Assembly (NCBI RefSeq): GCF_000003815.2
Contig: NC_049986.1
Location: forward strand, 6,192,868 to 6,256,867
Length of the DNA: 64,000 nucleotides
Source of the DNA: Branchiostoma floridae
Taxonomy: Eukaryota > Chordata > Leptocardii > Amphioxiformes > Branchiostomatidae
Reading direction: 5' to 3'
Both the position numbers and the translations under genes were made by a program. Below are positions 14,301 through 27,600 of the stretch, in pieces. Below the pieces are notes generated by a model. That model had not been told where the DNA came from. It saw nothing but the letters and a program-made list of their open reading frames with translations, and ran no database searches. How positions within the stretch are numbered: the stretch's first letter is position 1; every line of letters starts with the position of its first letter.

Positions 14301-17300
14301 AGAAGCGGAATGGGTGCGGCTGTCACATGCAATATAATAAGTGACATGATGATAGACAAGTGTACATTGACACAGAGTTTTAGTACAGAATAAGAATTTT
14401 AAAAAATCGTCAGTTTTCAAGTCAATCTGTTTCGAACTCCTGGTCCGAACCTGGGTTCGAGCGGTGGAACCCAGCCGGTACGTTCCATTTTTCGTGCCGC
14501 GGGGGTCAAGCCTAATGCTGCAAGTTCAACCAGCGTTTGGAAAAGTTAACAAAACTAACAGCTCATGTCTTGCCGTCGCAAATAAACTTCCTGAAACCTA
14601 CCAAACTAAAACTGACATTATTCAAAAGCCAGAATAAGTGGGATTCATGTGCAAACAAACTGATATCAATACTTCATGTCAGAGAGTTGTATAGCATAGT
14701 GAAAGATCCGTGTGTGCGGTTTGTCGTTCGAAAAAAAGACGCTGGGAATTTGACATGTTGTTACATAATTTCGGGGCAAAAAGTTGCTCCTCAAATCAAC
14801 ATGGAAACTTTGGTATCAATTTAAAGGTGAGGAACTGGGCTATCACGCTGTGGGGTTAACTAATGGGATCAAGGTGAACTGTAAAAAAGAAAGCTACAAA
14901 TAAACAGACGAAAAATTGCCAATGTTTCGAAGGCAACATCGTTCACAGTCATTTTACAATGCACGAAATATCTACTAGGTTGTACGGGGCAAAACCTGTA
15001 GATGTGAAAAAGTATAAACGTTATGTAGGTTTGAGGTCTTTTTGTTGCACAACAGGCAGTTGTTTTAACCCTTGCAGCGGGGTCAAATCGGGTCGCGACA
15101 AAAGCGGTATCTTAGAGAATAACGCGTTCTGGGGTGACCTGCGGTTCGACTGAAAATGAGTACTTAGCTTCGGCTAGGGCCGTCCCTCGGATAGGACGTT
15201 AGATGAAGGTCCCGTGTATGGTGAGAACCATACCCAAGGCACGTTAAAGAACCCCCACACGTGCGATGGTGCGGTGTGCGATGGAGCAAAATCGTTCTGA
15301 CTGGAGTTAGCGATTCACTATAAATCATCGAATGTAGGCCTGGCGAACCTCTGTTTCGTATCAACAACCACATGTTGAGTGACGTATTGGAACTTTCACC
15401 CGGACGGGAGACGTGGTGCATTACCGTCTTGTATTCAGCTAAAGAAGGGTATATGTCACCTCTAACGGGGCGGTATTACCCAACGCAAGGGGTTAGTTCC
15501 TGGCCTATACACATACATTATACAGGCAAAATTTAAATTACATCATTTGCAAGTGTAGATACCTTGATGGGCCCATCCGTACTGTCCCTGTATCTGATCC
15601 AGTCGTCATCGCTGAGACGCAGTGTGTCCCTCCTTTTAAGTGGGTTGGAGGATTCCATGTAGCGCAACTGGAAACGTGGTACACTCTGGCCGTAACTTTG
15701 CTCCACTTGCATCAGAAGTCCTGTCACTGACATCGGCTCACCAAAATCAATCTTCGTTTATAAAAAAAAAGAACAACGATTACCAAAATGTAGTCTTAAA
15801 ATATGCTTGGCAGCATTGTGCTTGGTCTCATTTTGCTCGGCTGTATAGTGAGAAATACAGCCAGGGCTACCCAACAAGCCGGATACTATTATCAAGGGCT
15901 AGCCCTGGTAACTGTGCAATATACAATATAGCAATATTACGTTTGCCGATACATGAGGTTTGTTTTTCGAAGTAGGTTATACAGACAACACAAGGTACGG
16001 ATAAATTTGACTACAGATTCTAGTTTCTTATTACGTAAACTAACGTGTTGTTTCTTATAATAATATCTCTTTTAAGGATGGCAATATATAAACCAAATGA
16101 CCCCCCCCCCCCCATGAAGTTTTAATGTTTACTAATAGACATTTGGAAAATAAAATTCACTGCATCTATAATGGCAACAATTTTGAGAAATCGCAGGATG
16201 CATCCCATCCAGCCGTTTATCAAGCTTCTCTCCCACAATACTATAACATTTGGTTAGGTATTAAGGCGTTGCCAGGAAGGTGACCAAAAAAAAAAAAAAA
16301 AAGATATAAATTTTCTATGGGAACAAAAAGGATAAGGAAGCTACCATGATGTACGGCTTAGGGTCAGTTTTATCCGGTTTCCAAAACGTGGACCCGTTTA
16401 GTCTTGCACGATGTGGACCATTCCGGTCAAAGTTCAGCATCCCTTTCTTTGGTGACGACGCGGTGATTTCGTCATTCAAGATGGCGCCAGATGACATTCC
16501 CAGTGGACTGGAATTTGCTTTGAGATACCAATAATGTAGTTGATATCAATTAAGTAATATTTTTTGTGCTAACTACATCGTTGAATTTGAAAGAAATAAC
16601 TGTTACTCCTAGAGGATGCGTATTTGTATGTTTTGTTTGTATGTGTATAGTTATCGTGTGTATTTGTGTTTGTGTGGGTTCATGTACATGTGTGTTTTGT
16701 GTGTGTGTGTGTGTGTTTGAGTGTGTGTGTTTGAGTGTGTGTGTTTGCCATAAAGCTTGCTCTAGACTTAAAGTCGCATTTTCGTCCCGCTATTTTAGGA
16801 TTCCTGAACAAAGCATCGAAGGATTTCCGTAATATCCAGTATGCATCTATTTTAGACAGACACGTACACAAACGTTTTGAGTTGCCAACGCGTAAAAAAC
16901 TTAAAACAGATATCTTATATATCGCCACTTAACTCTGAGTTACTTCTAAAAACATGTGCAGTACGTGGATATGTGCATATTCTAGAGCTTGTAAATTACC
17001 AGAAAAATCCAGGATATAGGACATGTACATGACTTGGCTCCATCTCTTGCCTGCCTTCACCTGCTCAATGACAGTGTAGAGAATTGTTATCTCAAAATAG
17101 TTTAATCTTCTTGAATCTTAAGTATTGCTGTTTTCTGTAAATCAGTTTGCAAAACGTTCTAGGGCAAAAAAGGTCTTATTCAAGGATTGACCATATGCAA
17201 CCAACACTTACAGTTGACGTTAACTTGATAGGTCGTTTCCCCATGTGATTATCTTTAGATAAGAAAGTACATGTTTTCGGAAGCAATGTTTTGAAACTTG

Positions 17301-18605
17301 AATTCTAGCTTCAGGGTCCCTTTACTTTGTGACTTGTTTTTAGACAAGATTGGACGGATGGGTATAATCTCTATCACCTTCAATTTGGTTCTAAGGGAGA
17401 TTACATTGGTTCGAATGATAAAAATAAAGAATAAACGATTAAACATTGACCTTTGACTTGTCCTTTAGATGAACATTCAGTGGCATCTTTTTCAGTCCAA
17501 TCGTCCAGGAAAACTGCAATCCATACGGCGTATTCCACTTGTTTCCAAGCATTGCATTGTCCTCTGAAATGACATGACAATAAGATACAACCACAAACGA
17601 AAATGAAATACAGTCACATACAAGTACACCGAGTAATCATAACTTACTCCTTTCGGCATTCTCCTAACCAGAGACATCCAACGACGCCAGCAAACCGCCC
17701 CTAGTATGTACTCTGCTTTCTCAACCGTCAGTACCAGTTCATAACCGCCCTGCTTATGAATATAAATAAGGTTCCCCCATATATATGCGAGACCCCTTTT
17801 GAGAACCGAAAGGCCTATTTTCTGATTGGCGGACAGCTGGTTTGTGGTGAAGCCCACAGGAACTGAAAGCGACGGTTAAAATATCAGAGTTCAGACAAGA
17901 GGCGGTTTGCTGGCGCCGTTGGATGTCTCTGCGTAGGGGAATGTTTTTCCATGGGGTTAAAGGAAATCAATTCTTTTATAAAACAGTAATTGAACTTGCC
18001 TTTTTCAGGAGCGACAATTTTCTCTATGAGCGCCATCAACTGCAGTGCCCATGAAGTTGGTTGTCCATCCTTACAGCCTCCGTCAAAAAAGATGTAGGAT
18101 TCAAAATGGCGCTGACCTTCGTCTTGGAGGTCATTTGCTATACCCTGTAGAGATATGAGCAGCTGCTCCATTTCTTTCTCAGACTGTAACCAAAAGAACA
18201 AAAATATCAGTATTTTGAGACCTGATATGGTCTCATATGAACTGAACGGTCTTTGTTATTACAAACGTATATCTTGCATACATAATTCAAAAAATAAATC
18301 CAGGAAAATGTAATATTCTTTAAGTAATTAAAATGTATTGTGTTTCTTCCCTTTGCCTTATATCTGTAATAATTATCTTAAGAAGGAAAAAAATAGTTGA
18401 ATCTCTACATATTAGTATCATTAGACTTTGGATACAGCAATATGCCATTTTATATAACGATTATGCCTAATCGCTATGGCCTGTACGTAGCTTGCTGATA
18501 GATCATATATGTACAATGAATGCCTTCTGTTCATTATTCTATTTGTTTTAAACAATCAACCTAAGGACGAGGCAGTGTGTGTCCTCGAAGTAAAAAACAA
18601 AATGA

Positions 18606-18667
<62 letters not shown>

Positions 18668-21600
18668 AAATTATCACATTACCTCGTGGTACATGGTGCT
18701 ACAGACATACACGCATGCGTTTCGCAGGTTTTTGTTCCAACGCAGAAATTGCTTTCTGCTGTTGAACTTCGTTTTCCGACTCAGAACCAGCCATTGCTCT
18801 AAAAAGAAGCTGTTGTAGCCAGGCAGCAAGAAAATCTAACAGACAAGAAAATCAGTGTTCAATTGTTTTGAAAAAAAAATCACATACAAACAAAAATTAC
18901 ATATATCTATTTTTTTTTCCTTTGGTAAAAACATTATTGACAGAAATATTGTTGTGACAAGAAAATATGTTTCTTTCCAAATAAAAAATAATTTTTTTCT
19001 TAAATCAGCTATGATGACAGGCTACAATGTTTAAGTCTCCTGGTGGCAAATAATTTTTCATGCATGACATTTTGCTTAAACTTAAACTACAAAAATCATA
19101 AAGTTTTTGTTGAACATACGTTTACCTGGGACCTCTTTTCGAGTATTCCACTTGGGCTCTGAGCAAGAAGACTCCACACGGCAATGACCTGTGCTACGTA
19201 CAGAGCCAATGCGGCAGAGATGGCCAAGCAGAAGCTGAAACTGTTTTAAATCGCACAAAAGTCATATTATTGGTAGATACACGTGCTTCAATTAGCACAC
19301 AAAAATACACAAACTCACACACAGGCACACACACAAACAGAAACACATACATGGCGATGTCCAGAGTCCATAGTATAAAGTAACAAACCTGTTCTCCTCA
19401 ATGAAACATGCGGAACTTGGAAGAAACGTCTCGCACACAGGGGTAATGAAAACCAACACCACAGCATCAATACTTCCCAGCAGCAGTGGTAGGGCAAATC
19501 CTATGTTGTATGTACTCGTGCTATATGAACAATACGATGACAGGCTTTGTTAGATATCATTTATCATTCGTAGCCATACTTTCAGCTGTGAATGTATAAA
19601 TGTTTATCATGGTTTCCTTGCATTTTGCACAACATGCAATGTCTCTCGACCGAACTTGAATGCTACGTTTGAATCGCAACATTAACCCTATTCAGACATT
19701 GGGGGGCTTTTGAGGCCTGCGCTAACTTCGATGTCCCATAACGCCAGAACGGCTTACGCTAGAGCAAACAAATTTGGTGAGTTTTCCTAAAATATTGTTG
19801 GCAACAATTTTACGAAGTTGCCATGGCAACCGTTTGTTGACAGGCAGTTTTGCCCAAAATCACTATTTTTGGTTCTAACTATGTATTTTTTACATTTATT
19901 TGCTATATTACTGCAATTTTGTTACATAAATAAAATCTTATATTATTCAGCATATCTTTCATAAATATATATGCATAAATTATGCTAATTTGATGACGTC
20001 ATCAGCCCAAAATCCAAGATGGCGGACCGAATGGCAAGATCAAGAATAACAAGCTAATTATCCCTTAAAATTTATAACTACCAGGTATTTTTTCATCAAA
20101 AAACATCTAAATAAATGAATTGAGTCTATTTCCATTGCCTTTTGTGATTATTTGCTGCAAAAAAAGTATTTTTAAAAATTCAAGGTGGTGGATATAATAT
20201 GGCGGAGCCCAACTAGTATCTTAGACGTGCATGACGTCAATTTATGACGTCATATTGACATCATTGATGCTGCTATTGGCAACGCAAGTCGTAATAAACA
20301 TTATTATTCTGTTATCTGCACTTGTTACATTTTTGTAGCATAACTTGAAGTTTTCTGAGAATACCCATTTTTCATGGGTTTGGCCAATGTAATCAAATTG
20401 ATGACGTCATAATTACGTCATCATACGCCAACGTAACGTCAAACGTCACATACTTGTCAGATATTATGTCGAAATCATGTCCTAAAAATTTGGTGGCCCT
20501 ACGGCACGTTGTTTTAGAGTTATAGGACTTAGAAGTGGAGGGCCTCAAAAGCCCCCCCCCCCCCGGTCCAGGGATGACCAAAAAAGCCCGGTCTGAATAG
20601 GGTTAACACTGCACGAAATCAATAATTTCCAGGTGTTTCAAGGGACTTACACACCTGTGAAATGTTCTGTGTCCTGGCTGTGTACATGACTTTCCTGGTT
20701 CGGCGTGTAATGTCCTTGTTTTTTTCTTACATACCTGGACTCGCGCTTGTACAGGAATTTCTAGGACCCTTACACCAGACGTGTAGGGGAAATATTCAGA
20801 CAAAGGCTTGGCGGCGCCTATTCTCAAAGCCAAGCTTGGGTCGCGGGTTTACTGTTTACGGCAACTACTACCCCTGCAACCCAGCCTAGGCTATGCTTGG
20901 ACAATTAATAAGCAACGAGGTTTACATTTTAAACACAAAATAAGGGGGAGTGTCGGGGGGTATTGAATGGTTGGTATGTCTACCCGTGACATCGTCTGAC
21001 AGAACAAAGTGGAACAAAATACAACTATAAAAAGAAACGACATCCACATTTTTAGGAATACAATCAAGGTCAGAAAGAAAGGTCTACAAAATACTAAAAA
21101 AACAATCATAATTAATGAAGCTGTGATTTGTTTGGCCCGATATTTCCAACTTATTTGGAAATCCTACGGTCGGCGCGTATTGAACGGGCCATTCATATTC
21201 ATTTCTACATGTCGGAAAGAAATAAATGCTAGGGATAGATCTTGGCTTATAAATAGGAAAGTATGTCTTAAACCAAGGAGGTTTCAACTTCCTTGCTTAA
21301 ACAAACTCGTCATTTTCATTACATAAACAGCAGTTCGTTAGCCGAATGTGTATTGCATTGTCTAGCGCAGACAAAGGCCACAAACACCCAGCGTTCATTG
21401 AATCATTCTTATTTCTTCTTTAATCATTTTGCACTCACACTGAGATTCTGTTTCAACATACATAAATCTGAACTGCTGCAATAGACTTCTGCGTGTATCG
21501 CGATAATCAGTTACGTGATCAGCCCCCTTTGTATGAAGAGCTAGGAAAATAAAGTAAAATAACCAAAGAAGTTTAATTTGGATAGTCGCAAACTAGTGAT

Positions 21601-24600
21601 GTACGATGTTTTTATAGAGTGCCTGTCGCGTCATAGCGAGGAAGTTGAACTGAAACGACGTTGGACATAGGGAAAACATAGGACTGCGATCTGATTTATG
21701 GGCAGCTTTTTGTCAAAAGAATAGAGAGAACACGGGACAAAATACAGTCCATTTTCTTGGTTACTGTCTCTAACTTTGGCTACTGTCGACGCACAAACTG
21801 AGTGAAATGATCTATGTTAAGATATAACCTCCTTGACTCGATGTACTAAATTTTTGTCCCGGGTTATGTTCTTGATTGTACAAACTAAATGACAACGTTG
21901 AACGTTAAATTTCTACCGATGTTTCAAGCTGTTGATAATCACAGCGGCATGTTTCACATCTTTCTAGGCAGGTATTGTTTTACTGTGAAGTGAAATACGG
22001 GTAATCAGGCAGCTCAAACAACCTCCTTGACGTGATTGTAACAATAGACATCATGGCTGGTACTAGCGGTAGTTCACAGCTCTTTGTGTCTGTGCCCATG
22101 CAAATTCTTCAGAAAAAGCCAATAGAATTTCTCCTCGCACAATTATAGGGTCAAACCTTCGGCCAATCAACGTGCCAGTCACAATTTTCAAATTCTTCAG
22201 TTGAGTTGGTATTGTGAATTCCGCGTCTTTGCGTGTGGATGTGCGTTCTTGCTGTCCAAGTGTGTCTATATACCAGGGTGCGTTATCTGATGGTACCGAG
22301 GAACATTGGTTATTATTTTACATCAGCAAGGAGTTTCTACTCAAGATCGCGGAACAGGACGACAGGACGTCAGCTGCAACTAATATTAACAGGACCACAG
22401 TCGGGCCAAAGTTCTCTCCCATGGCTTCAAGGATCAAGGAACTTCCGTATACAACTGTAGCGATGATATTGCAGTCGGCATTTGACTTTGCTTTCGACGG
22501 AAATAGTGCGGAGGAATATCGAAACGGCTCTCATGTTTGGGTAGCGAAACCACCCTCATCTAGGAACGACAACTGTATCACCTAGACTCCCTTGCAGTCT
22601 TCGGAACGGGGCTGTTTTTTTTTGGGGGGGGGGGGGGGCGTTGTTCCGCGATTTTCAACGTTGACTAGTCGACTATGTTCTTTTGTTTCGGGAAAGGGAG
22701 TTTGCCGTGGAAGGGAGTTTGCTGTGGAACTGAGTTTGCCGTGATACTGATAGCGAGTCTTTGGCCCGTCCGAAGACTCGCTATCACGGCAAACTCCCTT
22801 CCACAGCAAACTCCCTTCCACGGCAAACTCCCTTTCCCGGCACAAGAGAACATAGTCAACGTTGAAAGTCGCGGACCAACGCCCCCCCCCCCAAAAAAAA
22901 AACCCAGCCCCGTTCCAAAGACTGCAAGGGAGTCTATGTACTACCAAGGAGGTTAACCTCCTTGGTACTACCCTGCATGCCGTCAAGAAGTGCATACTAC
23001 TAGCCTACCATACTACTAGCCTACGAAGACTAGAAGACAACAAGAGACCAGCCGGCATTCTATGACATACAAAAGGCACTCGCGACTTCAACCTATCATA
23101 CACACGAACAAACACTAATAAAAATTGTTTTGTTTCAATATGAATAAATATATGGTGCCATTACAGAATAAGAAATGCGAGTAAGAAGCTGCCGAATAAA
23201 TGGGGAGGGGGGCAAAATCCAGAAAGGGGGGGGGGGGGCGTCAGATCTCTCGACGCCACTTTCCATGACAAAAGGGATGCACTGGGTGAAGCAGACCGGG
23301 GAAATATAATTAGGTGATAATTGGCCGCTAATGTATGCATATTCTGCCAACACACAATGCAACACACGGCTCATGTCCTGTTGTGTAAGGTTGTTTCAAG
23401 GGAATCTGTAAGGGTATTTCAAGCCCTTTACACGTCCTGCACACAGAAATGGTTCGTTTCCGCGAGATTCTAGGACATGTAAAGGACTGTACACGTCTCG
23501 TTTGCAGGCATGAAACCTCCGGATTTTGAAGGACATGTTTAATTTCCAGGACTGTGTAAGTCAGTTTCCATCCTGGAAATGAGGCTTTTCAGGCAGTGTA
23601 AGGTATTACCCCAGCCATGGCTTACGGCTAAGGCTAAGGCTAGCGGAAAGAGTCCTTTCCAATGGCATAAAGGTGCCCGGTCCGTACCCTCGTACGTTTC
23701 GATATGACAGTTTCCTGAGTGCATTTGATCTCGAAACAAACCCAAACGCGGCTAAGTTTGTATTCCTCTTTTCCCCAAGGAGGCTTTTTGGATAAGAATA
23801 CATACACCAGTACTACGAACCGGGACGAGGTATACGAACTTCGCTATATGCTTCTTAGTGTACATCGGCTATACATAGCGTCGAGAAACAACGCTCCTGT
23901 CAGAAGCCGTAAGGAATATGCGTAAAAGTTATGTAAGTGAAAGATATTGCTGATTATGGAAAAAAGAAAAATTCAATATCCTATTTTTTACCGTTGTAAG
24001 TTAGTTTATGCTTATTATCATACCTGCATGCGATAACGGAAAGCAGATATCCACCCAGACCACAGGAGATGTTGATCATCATCTCGTCAAAGGCTGGATG
24101 GTCAGATGTGATATTGGTCCAGCTCTCCAAGCTCCACATCACGGAAACGTCACCAATCTAAAGAGCACACAGATACAAGTATATATTAGGCCCCTCTCAC
24201 TGCGACCTAAACAGGACATTTGTAACCTTCGATCCCACACTGGGTATATCACACAGAACGTAAAAGTGTGGCAGAGAAGACAACAAATCACACGAAGCGT
24301 TAAAAAGATTCGTTTCTTTTTTCGTAATAAATTTGTGAATTCCTTGAGCGATCCGTCAATTAGCTTGTGAGGATGGAGAGAGCGCCGTCCTAGAAAAGGG
24401 GGAATTACAAAGAGTTTAACCCTGTTCAGACCGGGTAAATGGGCCTTTTGAGGCCTGCGCCAACTTTATTGCCCCATAATGATCGAAGGGCTTACGCTAG
24501 AGCCACCAGATTTTGTGAATTTTCTAGATCTTCCATTGCCAACAGTTATTCGAATCTTTCAAAAGTTGTTTTGTTTTAGACTTTCGCTAATTCCTGTTCT

Positions 24601-27600
24601 AACAAAGCATTGTTGTTTTAACTACATTCTGGCTATTTCATTTCATTATTAAAATGTAATTTCGTATATCTTTTGGAATAAGTTGGTCGACCAAAATCTA
24701 AGGTGGCGGAAGATCACACAGGATCAAGTATAACTAGCTTTAATTATTACAAAGCGTAAAAACCTGTTACATTTTTCATAAAAATACATACCTCAAAATA
24801 CCACACAAAGAGTGATGCCGTCGCTGGGGTGAGGAGGACTTTCCACAGACTAGTCAGAAGACTGAGTTTCATGCCATCATCTTCTTGCATGTTGGTGAGT
24901 GCTTTTTCTTCTCTAGACCAGCTTAGTCTGTCTTTGCCATCACCAGAGTACAGGGACCAGATGTTCGTATTGACGTCGACGTTTAAAATGGTTTGTTGTT
25001 TTTGGATGACAGGAGACCAGGCAAAGGACACAAGTAGTGTACTTATGAGCCCCATCCACCACCCTAATTGGCAAAGAACAAATATATATTTAAGTCGCAG
25101 CATAAACAATATTTACATGCTAGATTTTTTTGATAATATCGGTAGCCATGTGTATACTACATCAAAGTAATAATCACTACTAATAGGGAGCCAAACTTGA
25201 TGTAAGAAAAACATTCTATTGTAATCACCAACACCTCATCATTACACAACCGTGGGCATGTGTTTTACCTGCATTGTCCTTTGCTCCGTATGTAGTCATG
25301 GTCAAACCTCCAAGAGAGAGGACCGATGCCACCATGAAAGCCACCATCCATTTCCAAGAAGGATCCCGTTCACCAGTACGATGTGGCCATATCATTTTGT
25401 AAACCTCGTAGATGAATTGGTAAATGATTTGCACAATGTAGATACTGTTCATGAATAGAACGCCAGTGAGACCGTTGACTGAGTTGAAAACCTTCAGAAT
25501 GAACAGCGACAGTCCAAAAACTTCTGCTGTACTCGAAGCCAAGCCCTGAATTTTATGGAAAACAATGAAGCAAAATTGTTCAATGACAATCATTTTGAAA
25601 AACAAAACAAAAAAGACACAAACAGAAAAAACATGCTCAATCTGCTCGCGAACATATTTAATCTTATTTCATCTAAAATAGCTTTAAATGACATAAATAT
25701 TTAGATAATAATTAGATATCTCTATTATAATAGTTATTTTCAATCGAATATTGAAATGTGGACCTTTTTACATAATAGTTGAACGTTATATTGCGTCTAT
25801 CTGTCACCAGAAAATCAAAACCACAGTATGTATTTGGAAAAGACAATAAAACTGTAAGTTCAGCTGCAATACATGACTTGCCGCAAGCTGGCCGCAGATT
25901 TCACTTGACTTTAGTGAACACCTACCCACGTACCAAAGAGAAACTCGCATATATTTTGAGATATTGCGGCTACTCGTCACACTTGATGACCTTACAAACG
26001 TGCCCTTCGTAAAATGATAGTCCAATTTTCATGGAAGCGAATATCTACGAAACTAGCTTCACTAATACAGTAGAAGCCGTTTAATTGCACACCACATTTG
26101 GAAGCGCGTTATGTGCAACTATCTGGATGGTGCAACAAAGTTATCCAGCTGGACCGAAAAAGCTTTCGTATTTTCTGATTTCGTGTAATAAACAGAGCTG
26201 TGCGGTTATCCGTTGTGCAATTAACTGGCTTTTTCTAATATGATGAACTTTATTGCTCGACATTTGTACATGGTACAATGTATGGCAACGACTGTTACAC
26301 AAAGTACAAAATAGATGTATAGAAAAAGACTTAATATCCTAATTAACATAACAAAAAGGGCTTACACAAGTCTTTAAATGGTGTTACAATCGAGTTGGGC
26401 TATACATGAGTTTCATTACTCTTTCTAATAGCAAAGCAGTCTTTGATATATTTGCCTATCTTTGCATTATGGGAGTTGTGGCATCCAAAGATATATACAT
26501 TTGTAGCATCGGGTCTGTAGCATCGAGTCTCTTAAAATCTGCTGTACTGGATTCGAGAAATGTGAATAGCTCATTACGTAAAATAGCGTATCTAGAACAA
26601 TGTATTAAAGAGTGAAATTAATCTTTAATATGCTTTGACAGAAAGGACAGAACCTTTGGTTGGGGGCTATATTGTAGTATCTGCCTGTTTCAATATTCAA
26701 TTTATGGCTACTGATTCTTAACTGAGTTATCGCTTTTCGAATTTCAAAATTATTTATATCATAAAGGTATGTTTCTTGTACATAACATTCTTTTGACTTG
26801 CTAAGAAAAGACAGTTTTGAATTGTTTTCAATAGAATTAAACCATTTTTTTATATATGTATCTTGTAGCCGGAGGCGTATTTGGTTGACATATATATAAT
26901 CTATGTTATCACAGCACGAAAACAACTATTTAAGCAAAGTTTCAGAGATACGTATAAAAACCTTAAAGGCGGAGAAATATTTCAGAAGATTTTAAGATCT
27001 ATTAAAGGCATCGGAAACTTACATCTGGCCTTTACGTAAGATTTCAGCGTTTGTAAATGTAACTTAATCTGTCGTGTTTCTTTACGTGAATTTTACATGT
27101 ATTTTAGTATGCCGAAAAGACAACTTAAATGTCTCAAAAAGTTATAAAAAATAATCCGTTTTACTGTTTTACCACTGTGGTAATATTTCAAATACCGTTT
27201 CTCTAGATCTGTTTACCAAACTTACCTCGGCTATGTCAAATATAATAAGCCTTTGTCTGGCGTTTGATAAAGCATTGCGTCATCTGTTTTAAAACAGTGG
27301 CAAGATTTACTGTCAAAACTGACAATTGCGTTTTCCGGGACAAAATGTTATGTTAATACCTCAGAAAAGTCAAATACAATATTCTTCTATGTTGTTTGTT
27401 CCGAAAGCATATGACGTATTCGATCTTTCTGTGCGCAATTTTTGATTCGAACAGGGAATACCTCTTACGCTTAGCTTATATGCGCTAGCTCCCTTACGTT
27501 ACATGAAATGCTGCGTTTTTCTGTTGAATATACGGCATCTGTAATCTATTTCAAACCGCCGTTTACGCAAAGAAGAGGGGCTTCCCCCGTTTAGCTTATA

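Noticed and set aside
17648-17862. Exon between exons 18 and 19
   Set aside because: Its 215 bp shifts the frame and leads to a stop, while exon 18 to exon 19 joins cleanly through a GC donor. Kept only as a poison-exon candidate in the findings.
22214-22585. 123-codon plus-strand frame
   Set aside because: No recognisable domain, no splice or promoter support, and a competing hydrophobic frame lies on the other strand.
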